Assembly (NCBI GenBank): GCA_017601225.1
Contig: JAFNIX010000010.1
Coordinates: 1-64,000 of the forward strand
Origin: Candidatus Brockarchaeota archaeon
GTDB lineage: Archaea > Thermoproteota > EX4484-205 > JAAOZP01
Direction of reading: 5' to 3'
Length of the DNA: 64,000 bases
A program made the translations under genes and the position numbers. Below are positions 14,756 to 23,449 of this stretch, piece by piece. Position 1 is the stretch's first letter. Each line of letters begins with the position of its first letter. Below the pieces are notes generated by a model. That model was not told where the DNA came from, did no database searches, and saw only the letters and a program-made list of their open reading frames with translations.

Positions 14756-17059
14756 TTAAAACTCAGGGCTCAACGTGCTCCATAATGCTTCCGCATCCAT
14801 GGCGAGCGACAATAAGCCGAGACGAGTGCTCCTGTCGAGCCTTGTTAAATCAGCCACGTAGATTCCGTGAAACGTTAGGATGGACAGCCTATTCCCCTGG
14901 ACGATAATGGTGTTTGGCAAAACCGTTTCCCTCCGAACACTCCCATTCTCATCCTCGAAGACGATGATGACGTTAGCGCTTCTCCTTCCCCCGCCCACGG
15001 GCAGTATTTCAACAATCCTTTTAATCCTTGAAACATTATACTTCCTCGCAATATAGCTGGCAACCGCATTCCTACTCTCCGCATCCAGCTTCCTGTAATC
15101 CTCAACGATGCCGAGCTCATCCCCCTTCTCATCGTAAAGTATAACCATGTAAGGATAGGAAACCGGGAAGGGCAGCCTTGCGCTGACGTTTGGTAGAACA
15201 TAGCCCTCCTTGGCTGAAACCTTAAGCGAACCGTTTTCGCAGCTTATCTTAACGCCAGCCGGGTCTATTAAAGCCGCATGCTCAGCGTCGCTTGAGCCGG
15301 GTCTTTCCCGCAGGAGACCATTATACTCGTTCACAATCCTGCCCTCGTAAACCTCTATCACCCTGTTCACATACTTAGTCAGGGTTGGACGGTGGGAAAT
15401 CAGTATTATTGTTGAATCAGGCAGGTGGCTTAAAACACCTTTTACGATTTCCTCCTCAAGGTCCACCGCAATGTTTGAAGTGGACTCGTCTAGGAAAAGC
15501 ACGCGGGGCCTTCGCACGAGCGCCCTGGCTATGCACACCATTTGCTTCTGCCCCCCGGAGAGCCTTCTCCCTGCTTCACCGATATCAGTATCGTAGGCTA
15601 GGGGGAGCCTCATCACGAACTCGTGGGCCCGGCTTATTTTCGAGGCGACCAGCACATCTATCGGCGAAGCCTGCTTGAAGCCGTGCACAATGTTTAACGC
15701 GATGGAGCCGGGGAGGAGCAGCGGCTCCTGGGAAACCATCACCACCTGGCTTCTTAACGCGCTTAGCTTCATCTCTCTCAGGTCAATATTGTCGTAAAGG
15801 ATTCTGCCCTCATCCGGGTCGTAAAGCCTTGTGAGAAGCCTGACTAGCGTCGTCTTGCCTGAGCCGTTCGGCCCAACTATGCCCACAACCTCCCCGCTTT
15901 CAGCAGTGAGGGAAACACCCTTTAACACGGGTTTCTCAGAGTAGGCGAAATAAACGTTTTCAACCCTTATGTTTCCGCTTATCTTCCTGTCGACAGGGTT
16001 CTCAGCCTCCTTCACGGAAGGCTCCATGCTTAAAACCTCAAGGATCTTCTCGTAAGCGGTTTCAGCCTGCACGTACAGCGTCGTCATCCGGCTTAGGCTC
16101 TGAATAGGAGTATAGACCTGTGCCACGTAGCCTAGGAAGGCGACTATAGTTCCAACAGTCGCCTCACCGTTTAAAACCATGAGGCCGCCGAAGAGCATTA
16201 TCAGTGTCGACGCCAGGGTTAGGGAGAAATTCATAATCGGAAAATACTGTACGTTAACCTTCGCCAGGTTTATCTGCGCATCGTAAATGTCTCCCGCATA
16301 CTTGTGAAACCTGTTTGTCTCAATGTTTTCAATCCCAAGTATTTTCACGAGGACTATTGAGGAGAGCACCGAGGTAACATAGGACATGAAGTTTGAAGTA
16401 ACCTTCCAAACCCTTAGGAATGCGAAGCGAACCTTCTTCCGATAGGCCCATGTTCCAACGATTATTATCGGTATCGGCGTGAGAGCGGCTAAGGCAAGCC
16501 TAGGGTTCATGGTGAAAATTATTATCAGGGTGCCGATCAGCATGAGAATGTTAACCATGATTGACTGCAAGCCGTCTATGAGGAAAGACTGGATCTGCCT
16601 CGTGTATGCGAAGATCTTGGCGACAAGGTCCCCGGTTTGACTCTGGTCGAAGAAGTCTAGGCTCAGATTCATCATGTGCGAGTAAATCCGTTTCTGAAGG
16701 TTTAGGACAACCCTGTTGTGGAGAACCTCAGCCAAGTAGCCTGCGGTGGCTGAGACAGCGATGTTTAAAACGTAAAGCCCGATTAACAGGGCTACAAGCC
16801 ACATCAGCATCTCAGGGTTTCGCATCGGGATTAAAACCTGATCCGTTATTATCTTGCTCACGTACGGCGGAACCAGACCTATGGCAGCGGAGAAGATTGA
16901 AAGAACAATGTATACTGTGAGCAGCTTGACATGTGGCCTCAGCAGCCCGATGAGCCTAAGCAGGTTCCCCCCTTTGGCTGCTCTCCCGCCATCCCCGGCG
17001 GGAAGAGTTACCCCGTGCCTCTCAGTTTCCATCCTGAAACATGGCTGCGTGCAGAACAT
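14756..17059 (-). CDS. ABC exporter (fused permease-ATPase) with C-terminal DUF1854-like domain
   Basis: A 767-residue half-transporter. Residues about 25-330 form a six-helix exporter domain. The nucleotide-binding domain follows with GPNGSGKTT, LSGGQKQ and LFLDEST. After about residue 600 an extra region of roughly 150 residues contains LPFPVSYPYMVI, a short beta-rich stretch and HGIYVADLTRLD. This resembles DUF1854, which in bacteria accompanies similar exporters. The substrate is unknown. The first in-frame ATG (17059) is used, but the ATG at 17032 would give a more typical N-terminus. The gene stands alone between the E1 paralogue and pncB. Confidence 0.85.
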   Translation of the reverse strand: MFCTQPCFRMETERHGVTLPAGDGGRAAKGGNLLRLIGLLRPHVKLLTVYIVLSIFSAAIGLVPPYVSKIITDQVLIPMRNPEMLMWLVALLIGLYVLNIAVSATAGYLAEVLHNRVVLNLQKRIYSHMMNLSLDFFDQSQTGDLVAKIFAYTRQIQSFLIDGLQSIMVNILMLIGTLIIIFTMNPRLALAALTPIPIIIVGTWAYRKKVRFAFLRVWKVTSNFMSYVTSVLSSIVLVKILGIENIETNRFHKYAGDIYDAQINLAKVNVQYFPIMNFSLTLASTLIMLFGGLMVLNGEATVGTIVAFLGYVAQVYTPIQSLSRMTTLYVQAETAYEKILEVLSMEPSVKEAENPVDRKISGNIRVENVYFAYSEKPVLKGVSLTAESGEVVGIVGPNGSGKTTLVRLLTRLYDPDEGRILYDNIDLREMKLSALRSQVVMVSQEPLLLPGSIALNIVHGFKQASPIDVLVASKISRAHEFVMRLPLAYDTDIGEAGRRLSGGQKQMVCIARALVRRPRVLFLDESTSNIAVDLEEEIVKGVLSHLPDSTIILISHRPTLTKYVNRVIEVYEGRIVNEYNGLLRERPGSSDAEHAALIDPAGVKISCENGSLKVSAKEGYVLPNVSARLPFPVSYPYMVILYDEKGDELGIVEDYRKLDAESRNAVASYIARKYNVSRIKRIVEILPVGGGRRSANVIIVFEDENGSVRRETVLPNTIIVQGNRLSILTFHGIYVADLTRLDRSTRLGLLSLAMDAEALWSTLSPEF

Positions 17060-17222
17060 TTAAGCATTCATGCACGCGCTAGTCTTTAGGCCGGACGGGT
17101 GCAGGAGAGAATTGGAAGACGATTAAAAGTGTTTGAAAAATATTCCTGCTGAAAACACCCTGCTCATCATGTTTTGTTCAGAATTAATATTTATCTAGAG
17201 CTTTCTTACATTATTCTGAGTG

Positions 17223-18575
17223 ATGGAGAAAAGCCTGGCGCTGTTCACCGACCTGTACGAGGTGACTATGGCTCAAGCATATTTTAAAACCGGGAACGTT
17301 AAAGCAACCTTCGAGCTTTTCGTCAGAAGGCTCCCGCCAAACCGGGGCTACCTTGTGGCCGCGGGGCTGGAGGATGTCTGCAACTATCTTTTAAACTTCA
17401 GGTTTGAGAAGGACGACTTGGAGTTTCTCGAGGAAAAAGGGTTTGAAAAAGATTTTCTCAAATTCCTCTCGAGAATAAGGTTCACCGGGGACATGTGGGC
17501 CCTTCCCGAGGGGGAGCTTGTCTTCCAGAACGAGCCGATAATAAGGGTCACCGCGCCGATAATCGAGGCCCAGTTCTTAGAAACCTTCATGATAAACACT
17601 GTTAATTTTCAAACACTGATCGCGACGAAAGCCGCCAGGATCGTTGGCGCAGCGAAGGGGAGACAGGTTGTTGACTTCGGCTCCAGGAGGGCTCACGGTG
17701 TTGACGCTGGGATTAAGGCTGCCAGGGCAAGCTACATCGGGGGCTGCGTTGGAACATCTAACGTTCTAGCCGGGAAGAAATACGGGATCCCGGTTTACGG
17801 AACCATGGCCCACTCGTATGTTGAAGCCTTCCCCAGCGAGAAGGAGGCTTTCAAAGCCTGGTTGAAAACCTGGGGGACAGACACCGTCCTCCTGGTTGAC
17901 ACCTACGATACTTTGCGCGGCGTTAGAAACGCTATTGAGGCGGTTGAAGAATTGACCGGCAAGAAGGAGCTTAAAGGCATCAGGATGGACTCCGGAGACA
18001 TGTTGAGTCTGAGCAAAGAGGCCAGGAGGATTCTTGATGAAGCCGGGTTCAACTCAACGAAGATTTTTGTGAGCAGCGGGCTAGACGAATACGTGATTGA
18101 AGACTACTTGAACAAGGGTGCTCAGATAGATGTTTTCGGAGTAGGCTCCTCCCTTGTGACTTCTGACGACGCTCCTAAGACGGATATGGTTTACAAGCTT
18201 GTTGAAAGCGAGGAGAACGGTATGCTCGTTCCGAGGATGAAGATCGCCGAGGGTGAGAAGGCAACCCTGCCAGGGGCGAAGCAGGTTTACAGGGTTGAGG
18301 AGAACGGGAGGTACGTTAGGGACATGGTTGGGCTCTGCGACGAGAACCTGGAGGGGGAGGGAAAGCTTGTTCAAATATTCAAAAACGGCAGGCTCGTCTA
18401 CAGGCTTCCTAAGCTGGAGGAGATTAGGGAGAAGGCTAGGATGGAGCTTGAGAAGCTTCCGGAGGAGTATAAGAGGATTAGGAGCCCAGAAGCCTACCCG
18501 GTTCAGGTGAGCGAGAGAATAATGGATTTAGGCAGACAGCTGGTTAAGAGACTGTTGTCGGTGAAACAGGGCTAG
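17223..18575 (+). CDS. pncB: Nicotinate phosphoribosyltransferase
   Basis: A 450-residue enzyme that joins nicotinate to phosphoribosyl pyrophosphate in NAD salvage. Family motifs are visible: LFTDLYEVTMAQAY at the start, FGSRRAHG in the centre, and GIRMDSGD with the later GVGSSLVTS. The ATG at 17223 is preferred to the GTG directly before it. It is convergent with the nicotinamidase gene, which produces its substrate, only a few bases apart. Confidence 0.93.
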   Translation: MEKSLALFTDLYEVTMAQAYFKTGNVKATFELFVRRLPPNRGYLVAAGLEDVCNYLLNFRFEKDDLEFLEEKGFEKDFLKFLSRIRFTGDMWALPEGELVFQNEPIIRVTAPIIEAQFLETFMINTVNFQTLIATKAARIVGAAKGRQVVDFGSRRAHGVDAGIKAARASYIGGCVGTSNVLAGKKYGIPVYGTMAHSYVEAFPSEKEAFKAWLKTWGTDTVLLVDTYDTLRGVRNAIEAVEELTGKKELKGIRMDSGDMLSLSKEARRILDEAGFNSTKIFVSSGLDEYVIEDYLNKGAQIDVFGVGSSLVTSDDAPKTDMVYKLVESEENGMLVPRMKIAEGEKATLPGAKQVYRVEENGRYVRDMVGLCDENLEGEGKLVQIFKNGRLVYRLPKLEEIREKARMELEKLPEEYKRIRSPEAYPVQVSERIMDLGRQLVKRLLSVKQG

Positions 18576-18580
18576 ACCCT

Positions 18581-19165
18581 TTAAGGAAGAACATCGTCCA
18601 GCGTAACGCCTATGGCCCCTTTCAAAATCATTTCGCGAACAGCCTTCTCACTGTCACCCGGGTTCACGTCAACCCCTTTCACAGCGTCCAGGAGGAGAAC
18701 GGTTTCAAAACCGATGTCTAAAGCATCTAGCACAGTGGCCTTAACACAGTAATCGGTTGCAAGCCCGCCTATGAAAAGCCTCTTCACGCCAAGCTTATGA
18801 AGCTCCAGGCTCAGAACAGTCTCTTGGAAACCAGAGTAGGCATCCCTCTCCGGGGAGAAAGCCTTGTCCACAATCCTTGCGCTCGACGGCAGGTTAAGCA
18901 TGCTCGATATCTCTGCGCCCCAAGTGTTTTGAACACAGTGCGGCGGCCAAGGGCCTCCTCTCTCCCTGAAGCTCACATGCTGCCTAGGATGCCAGTCTCT
19001 CGTAGCGAAAACAGGAAGACCCCGCTGAGTGAAAAGCCCGATATACTTGTTCAAAGGCTCTAAGACTGAGTCTCCCCCTGGGACAGCTAGGGCTCCCCCA
19101 GGTAGGAAATCGTTTTGAACATCAACTATTACTAGGGCGCTCCTGCTTGTTAACGAGATCCTCAC
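18581..19165 (-). CDS. pncA: Nicotinamidase
   Basis: A 194-residue isochorismatase-fold hydrolase converting nicotinamide to nicotinate. The catalytic triad appears as the Asp in VDVQNDF, the Lys in VDKAFSP and the Cys in ATDYCVKAT. The metal site is TRDWHPRQH. Its location tail to tail with pncB supports an NAD salvage function. Confidence 0.93.
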   Translation of the reverse strand: MRISLTSRSALVIVDVQNDFLPGGALAVPGGDSVLEPLNKYIGLFTQRGLPVFATRDWHPRQHVSFRERGGPWPPHCVQNTWGAEISSMLNLPSSARIVDKAFSPERDAYSGFQETVLSLELHKLGVKRLFIGGLATDYCVKATVLDALDIGFETVLLLDAVKGVDVNPGDSEKAVREMILKGAIGVTLDDVLP

Positions 19166-19279
19166 GGTGTTTAAACATTATTGCTGAAAAATAAGTCTTT
19201 CCCGATTTTTGTCAGCTTTAAAGGTCTGACTCTCCAAAACCGAAATGTTTAAAATTTTCGTGGATAAGGGTTTAAGGGG

Positions 19280-20137
19280 TTGGAGTACCGGGAGTTTGGG
19301 AAAACCGGTTTTAAGGTTTCAGTAATAGGGATGGGAACCTATTACGACCCGTCTTACATTATTCTAGCGAGGCTCCTACGGCTACACAGGCGTAAGGCTT
19401 TAAAGATTGCTGCTTTGAGAAAAGGCATCGAGCTCGGAATCAACCTTATAGACACTGCTGAAATCTACGAGACCGAGGGTATTGTCGCGGAAGCCATAAA
19501 GGGTTTTAAAAGAGACGAGCTTTTCATAGCCACCAAGGTATGGCTCACACATCTTCGTTACGAAAAGGTTTTGAAGGCTGCTGAAAACAGTTTACGGAGG
19601 CTGGGGTGCTCCTATATTGACCTATACCAGGTTCACTGGCCGAACCCCTCCATACCTGTTGAGGAGACTATGCGCGCGATGAGCAGGCTGGTGGACGAGG
19701 GGAAGGTTAGGCACATAGGCGTGAGCAACTTCTCCCTTGAACAGTTTAAAAAGGCTCAGGAGGCGCTTCCAAAGCATGAGCTGGCCTCCAACCAGGTTGA
19801 ATACAGCCTGACGGTCAGGAGGATTGAGAAGGATCTTCTCCCCTACTGCGAGCAGAATAATGTTGCGATACTCGCGTACCGTCCGCTGGCGCACGGCTCC
19901 CTAGCCAGGGTTGAAGGCATACTGGCCAAGGCTTTCCAAGAGGTTTCGCTGAAACACGGCGGTAAGACACCTGCTCAAATAGCTTTAAACTGGCTCGTCA
20001 ACAGGAGCAGGGTTGTCTTCCCAATACCCCGGGCGTCCAGGCCTGAAAGGGTTGTTGAAAACGCTGGCGCAGCAGGCTGGAGGCTTGACGACGCTGACAT
20101 GGCTAGGCTCACCCGGGCTGCTGGCGGGCAAGAGTAG
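19280..20137 (+). CDS. Aldo/keto reductase
   Basis: A 285-residue NAD(P)H-dependent reductase of the TIM-barrel AKR family. It shows GMGTYYDP, NLIDTAEIYE (catalytic Asp and Tyr), a Lys in IATKVW, the His in YQVHWPNP, IGVSNFS and a C-terminal PIPRASRPERVVENAG cofactor loop. The start is a TTG; a TATA-like TTTAAAA about 30 bases upstream suggests a leaderless transcript. The substrate is unknown. Confidence 0.88.
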   Translation: MEYREFGKTGFKVSVIGMGTYYDPSYIILARLLRLHRRKALKIAALRKGIELGINLIDTAEIYETEGIVAEAIKGFKRDELFIATKVWLTHLRYEKVLKAAENSLRRLGCSYIDLYQVHWPNPSIPVEETMRAMSRLVDEGKVRHIGVSNFSLEQFKKAQEALPKHELASNQVEYSLTVRRIEKDLLPYCEQNNVAILAYRPLAHGSLARVEGILAKAFQEVSLKHGGKTPAQIALNWLVNRSRVVFPIPRASRPERVVENAGAAGWRLDDADMARLTRAAGGQE

Positions 20138-20142
20138 AGGCT

Positions 20143-21375
20143 TCAACCGGTTCCGCAGGGCCTGTAGGCTTCACGCTCAAACCTAGTCAGCTCGAAGACT
20201 CTTCTAAGCAGCTGTTCGTCAGCCGGCGTGAACTCTTCTTCGCGTAGAGCCGCCATCCTCCTCGCCGTCTTCAACACTTCCTCAACGTCGATCTCGCAAA
20301 CCGGCTGCCCACCGGTTTTCGCGTAGGACACGAAGGAGGGCACGTTCTCCCAGACATGGCCACTTACCCTTGAAGCAACACCGATGCTTCTCCCAGCGTA
20401 AACAAGGGTTCCAGCCGAGGCCTTAACATGGTCAGCAATCATTCCGCCGAAGCCCTGCGCCCCGTTTCCAAACCTGCCTCCAGAGTTTGCGAACAAGGGT
20501 CCGAGCTCAACCCATTCGCCTACATACCCGTACCCCAGGAAGCCTGCGTGCTGCTTATCAACATGCCCGTGTATTATCGTCGCCTCAACTTCTCCGCCGA
20601 TGTTGCAGTCCGGCCCAATGTTCGAGCCGCCCCTGATGATGGAGGAAGGATGTATGACTGTCCCGGGCCCAATGTATGCGGGGCCCTCTATGAAGCTGCC
20701 GGCATGTATCTCACACCCCTCCCCGATGTATATCGGGCCCTTCACGGAATCCAGCGTCACGTACGGGTCTATCGCAGTGTCCCTGCCGACATAGACGTTC
20801 CTCCTCCTTCCTATCAGGGTTGCTTCAGGCGGTATCCTGAGCCTGAGCCTGGGCATAGTCTCATAGTCGTCGATTATCTGGAGAAAATTTCTCTCAACGA
20901 TCTCCCAGGGGCTTGACAGCAGCGCGTCACCCTCGTACTCCACCTCCTCCAGAGCCTTCTCCCTGACTTTCTTCAAGGCTTCAACCCCGGGGGCGTTGGC
21001 GAGCAGCGGCGCCACCTCCCTGGCCCTTGCCTCGCTGAACCTTGCTAGAACAATCCTCCCCTGCTTAGTGACAAGTGTTTCAAGCCTGAGTTTCTGCACA
21101 ATGCTTCGCAGCTCGCTGTTGAAGACCAGCAGACCGTTTATGAAAACAGTCTCGTCGTCAATAGCCTCAGGCTCGTTAGCCTTAGCCTTTCTCCTCGCCC
21201 TAATGTGTTCAGCAATATGGTTCCTAGCCAGGAAGTCAACCTGCTCAACCTGCATGTAGTGCTTAACACGGTCGGCGAGAGAGAAAAGCCCCAGCCTGAG
21301 GTCGAACACGCCCCGGGTCAGGGTCAGCGGCTCGAAACTGTGAGCCGCATAGTCTTCAAACACTATTATCCTCAT
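20143..21375 (-). CDS. GlmU-like sugar nucleotidyltransferase / hexapeptide-repeat protein
   Basis: A 410-residue protein of the NTP_transf_4 plus left-handed beta-helix class. The N-terminal half begins RIIVFEDYAAHSFEPLTLTRG, a divergent nucleotidyltransferase start. The second half contains hexapeptide repeats (for example YIGEGCEIHAGSFIEGPAYIG). A GNGAQGFGGMIADHVKA segment is usual for GlmU-type acetyltransferase or pyrophosphorylase proteins. It probably makes a nucleotide sugar for surface glycans; substrate not determinable. It is convergent with the aldo/keto reductase gene. Confidence 0.8.
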   Translation of the reverse strand: MRIIVFEDYAAHSFEPLTLTRGVFDLRLGLFSLADRVKHYMQVEQVDFLARNHIAEHIRARRKAKANEPEAIDDETVFINGLLVFNSELRSIVQKLRLETLVTKQGRIVLARFSEARAREVAPLLANAPGVEALKKVREKALEEVEYEGDALLSSPWEIVERNFLQIIDDYETMPRLRLRIPPEATLIGRRRNVYVGRDTAIDPYVTLDSVKGPIYIGEGCEIHAGSFIEGPAYIGPGTVIHPSSIIRGGSNIGPDCNIGGEVEATIIHGHVDKQHAGFLGYGYVGEWVELGPLFANSGGRFGNGAQGFGGMIADHVKASAGTLVYAGRSIGVASRVSGHVWENVPSFVSYAKTGGQPVCEIDVEEVLKTARRMAALREEEFTPADEQLLRRVFELTRFEREAYRPCGTG

Positions 21376-21421
21376 CCAGTCCGCACCCGTGTAAAGTTAA
21401 CTTTAAACCTTTCCATGGCAA

Positions 21422-21970
21422 ATGGGCTACGGGATGCTTTCAACACCGTTTGAAGACGGCTTGAGGCTTAACGACGAGGATAGGGTGAGCATTGCTGCGA
21501 GAATGCTTTCCGAATACCCGTATTCGCAGAGCCCTGTTCAAGTCGTGGACGCTGCGCTTCAGCTAGCGGAGCCGTGTTTGAAAGATGTTCTCGTGGACCT
21601 TGGCTGCGGCGACGGCACCGTCCTCATAAGGGCGGCTGGAAGATTCAGGGTTTTCAGCGTGGGCCTGGAGCTCGATGCTGGCCTTGTTGAAAAAGCGAGG
21701 AGAAGAGTTAGGGATGCGGGTTTAAGCCATATGGTTGACATTGTTCACGCAGACCTTTTTCAAGTGGATTTATCCAGGTTCAGCCTGGTATACGTCTATC
21801 CTTTCCCACCCATAGTTAGAAGACTATCTCTGAAAATCCTCGACGAGTGTAGGAGTGGGACCAGGATAATTGTCCACGATCATCCTCTTGAGAAGCTTGA
21901 GCCGTTGAAAACCCTAACCATCCCCTCCGGCAGGCAGCATGTTCACACCATACTTCTCTACATGCTTTAA
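21422..21970 (+). CDS. SAM-dependent methyltransferase
   Basis: A 182-residue class I methyltransferase. Motif I is VDLGCGDGTV, followed by GLELDAG (acidic loop) and VHADLFQVD. The short size and C-terminal GTRIIVHDHPLE segment resemble small archaeal protein-lysine methyltransferases of the aKMT type, but the target is not certain. The gene is divergent from the GlmU-like gene and followed by tyrA. Confidence 0.78.
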   Translation: MGYGMLSTPFEDGLRLNDEDRVSIAARMLSEYPYSQSPVQVVDAALQLAEPCLKDVLVDLGCGDGTVLIRAAGRFRVFSVGLELDAGLVEKARRRVRDAGLSHMVDIVHADLFQVDLSRFSLVYVYPFPPIVRRLSLKILDECRSGTRIIVHDHPLEKLEPLKTLTIPSGRQHVHTILLYML

Positions 21971-22051
21971 AGGCTTCAGCAGCCTCATTTTTCTAAGCGG
22001 GGCGGAAGCCGGGGTTAAGACAAAAATACTGGAGCATACTTAGAAATACGG

Positions 22052-23386
22052 ATGAGGATAACAATAGTAGGCGGCTGCGGCTCAATGGGGAAATGGATAG
22101 TGAACCTCCTGCTTGAAACAGGCGGCTTCCAGATTACTGTAGCCGACCCGGATGAGATCGAGGGTTCCAGGCTTGCCAGAGCAACAGGGGTCAAATATGA
22201 GAAGGACAATAAGAGGGCCGCTGCGGAATCAGACATCGTAATCGTCTCCGTGCCTGTTGAGAACACTCCGCAGGTTATTGCTGAAGTAGCGCCGTGCATG
22301 AGGGACGGTGCTCTCCTCATGGACATCGCCTCAGTGAAGACGGAGGCTGTTTCAGCAATGCTGAAGCATGCCCCCCCGGGTGTTGAGCTGATAAGCGTGC
22401 ACCCGATGTTCGGCCCAAGGATCAGGGATGTCAAGGGCCAGATTATTATACTGATACCTGTGAGAACCGGGAGATGGCTCAGCCTCGTGAAGGGTTTTCT
22501 CGAGCAGAAAGGCTTCGAGGTTGTTGAGACGAGTGTCGAGCACCACGACAGGATGATGAGCATTGTTCAAGGCTTAACGCATTTCGCAAGCATGGTTTTC
22601 GCAGGAGTAGTCAGGGAGATGAATATTGATTTGAAGCAGTCCAGAAGGTTTTCAAGCCCTGTTTTCAACGCTTTCCTGCCTATTGTCTACAGGGTTATCT
22701 GCCAGAACCCTGAGCTCTACGCGCAGCTCCAGGTTCACAACCCGCATGTGCTCGACGTTCAGGAAGCCTTCATAACTCAAGCCGTCAACCTTTACGTTGA
22801 GACTAAGGCTAGGAACGTCAGGGGGATTGTTGAACACGTGGCCTCGTCCTGCAGGCACTTCGCCTCCACCGAGTCTTCCACGACTCTTCTCTCAGTATCC
22901 GACAGGATGGTTTCAACAATGCAGAGGGAGAAGAATATTCTTGAAAAACTAGTCGGGAGGAAGGTCTGCCTGGAGAACGTTCAGACCGGAAGAATACACG
23001 TCGGTGTTCTCAGAAGCATCTCGGCAAACACGATTGAAATAGAGGAGAGCAGGAAGAAGACCGTCAGCCTGAGCCTTTTCAACGCGATGCTTCTAGACGA
23101 GAAGGCTACGATGGAGGCTAGGAGAAGCCTATTCGGAGAGACAAGCCTAGACTTCTCAGTAATTCTCCCCGTAGATTTTGAACACGAGTTCTGCAAGGAG
23201 ATCCTGGAGAGGTTCATGCCTGAAGCCTTCAAGATAGAGGTTCTTGAAACATACATGGGGGAGCAGATTCCGAGGGGTTTCAAAAGCGTCACGCTGAGGG
23301 TTTTCTTCCCGAGGGATGAGGATCCGAGGGAGATCCGTGTTAAGACTGAGAATCTTTTGAAAAGGCTCGGAGGCAAGCTAAGGTGA
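22052..23386 (+). CDS. tyrA: Prephenate dehydrogenase with unusual C-terminal domain
   Basis: A 444-residue protein. Residues 1-about 270 form a prephenate dehydrogenase: nucleotide-binding GGCGSMGKW, VSVPVENT, ELISVHPMFGP with the catalytic His, and QGLTHF. It supplies tyrosine biosynthesis. The C-terminal 170 residues are not an ordinary ACT domain. The last part (PVDFEHEFCKEILERF, then IPRGFKSVTLRVFF) recalls the FDX-ACB fold of the PheRS beta chain. This could be an aromatic amino acid sensing domain; the similarity is by eye and uncertain. It is a single gene with no other shikimate gene nearby. Confidence 0.85.
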   Translation: MRITIVGGCGSMGKWIVNLLLETGGFQITVADPDEIEGSRLARATGVKYEKDNKRAAAESDIVIVSVPVENTPQVIAEVAPCMRDGALLMDIASVKTEAVSAMLKHAPPGVELISVHPMFGPRIRDVKGQIIILIPVRTGRWLSLVKGFLEQKGFEVVETSVEHHDRMMSIVQGLTHFASMVFAGVVREMNIDLKQSRRFSSPVFNAFLPIVYRVICQNPELYAQLQVHNPHVLDVQEAFITQAVNLYVETKARNVRGIVEHVASSCRHFASTESSTTLLSVSDRMVSTMQREKNILEKLVGRKVCLENVQTGRIHVGVLRSISANTIEIEESRKKTVSLSLFNAMLLDEKATMEARRSLFGETSLDFSVILPVDFEHEFCKEILERFMPEAFKIEVLETYMGEQIPRGFKSVTLRVFFPRDEDPREIRVKTENLLKRLGGKLR

Positions 23387-23449
23387 AGCCTTTCAACCGA
23401 TGTTGAACGTTTTAAAACCTTAAAAGCTTCAAAACCGTGTTTAAGCCAA

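Noticed and set aside
15385..15678. Plus-strand open frame opposite the ABC transporter ATPase domain.
   Set aside because: G+C-rich DNA gives long antisense frames; the minus-strand gene has all expected motifs.
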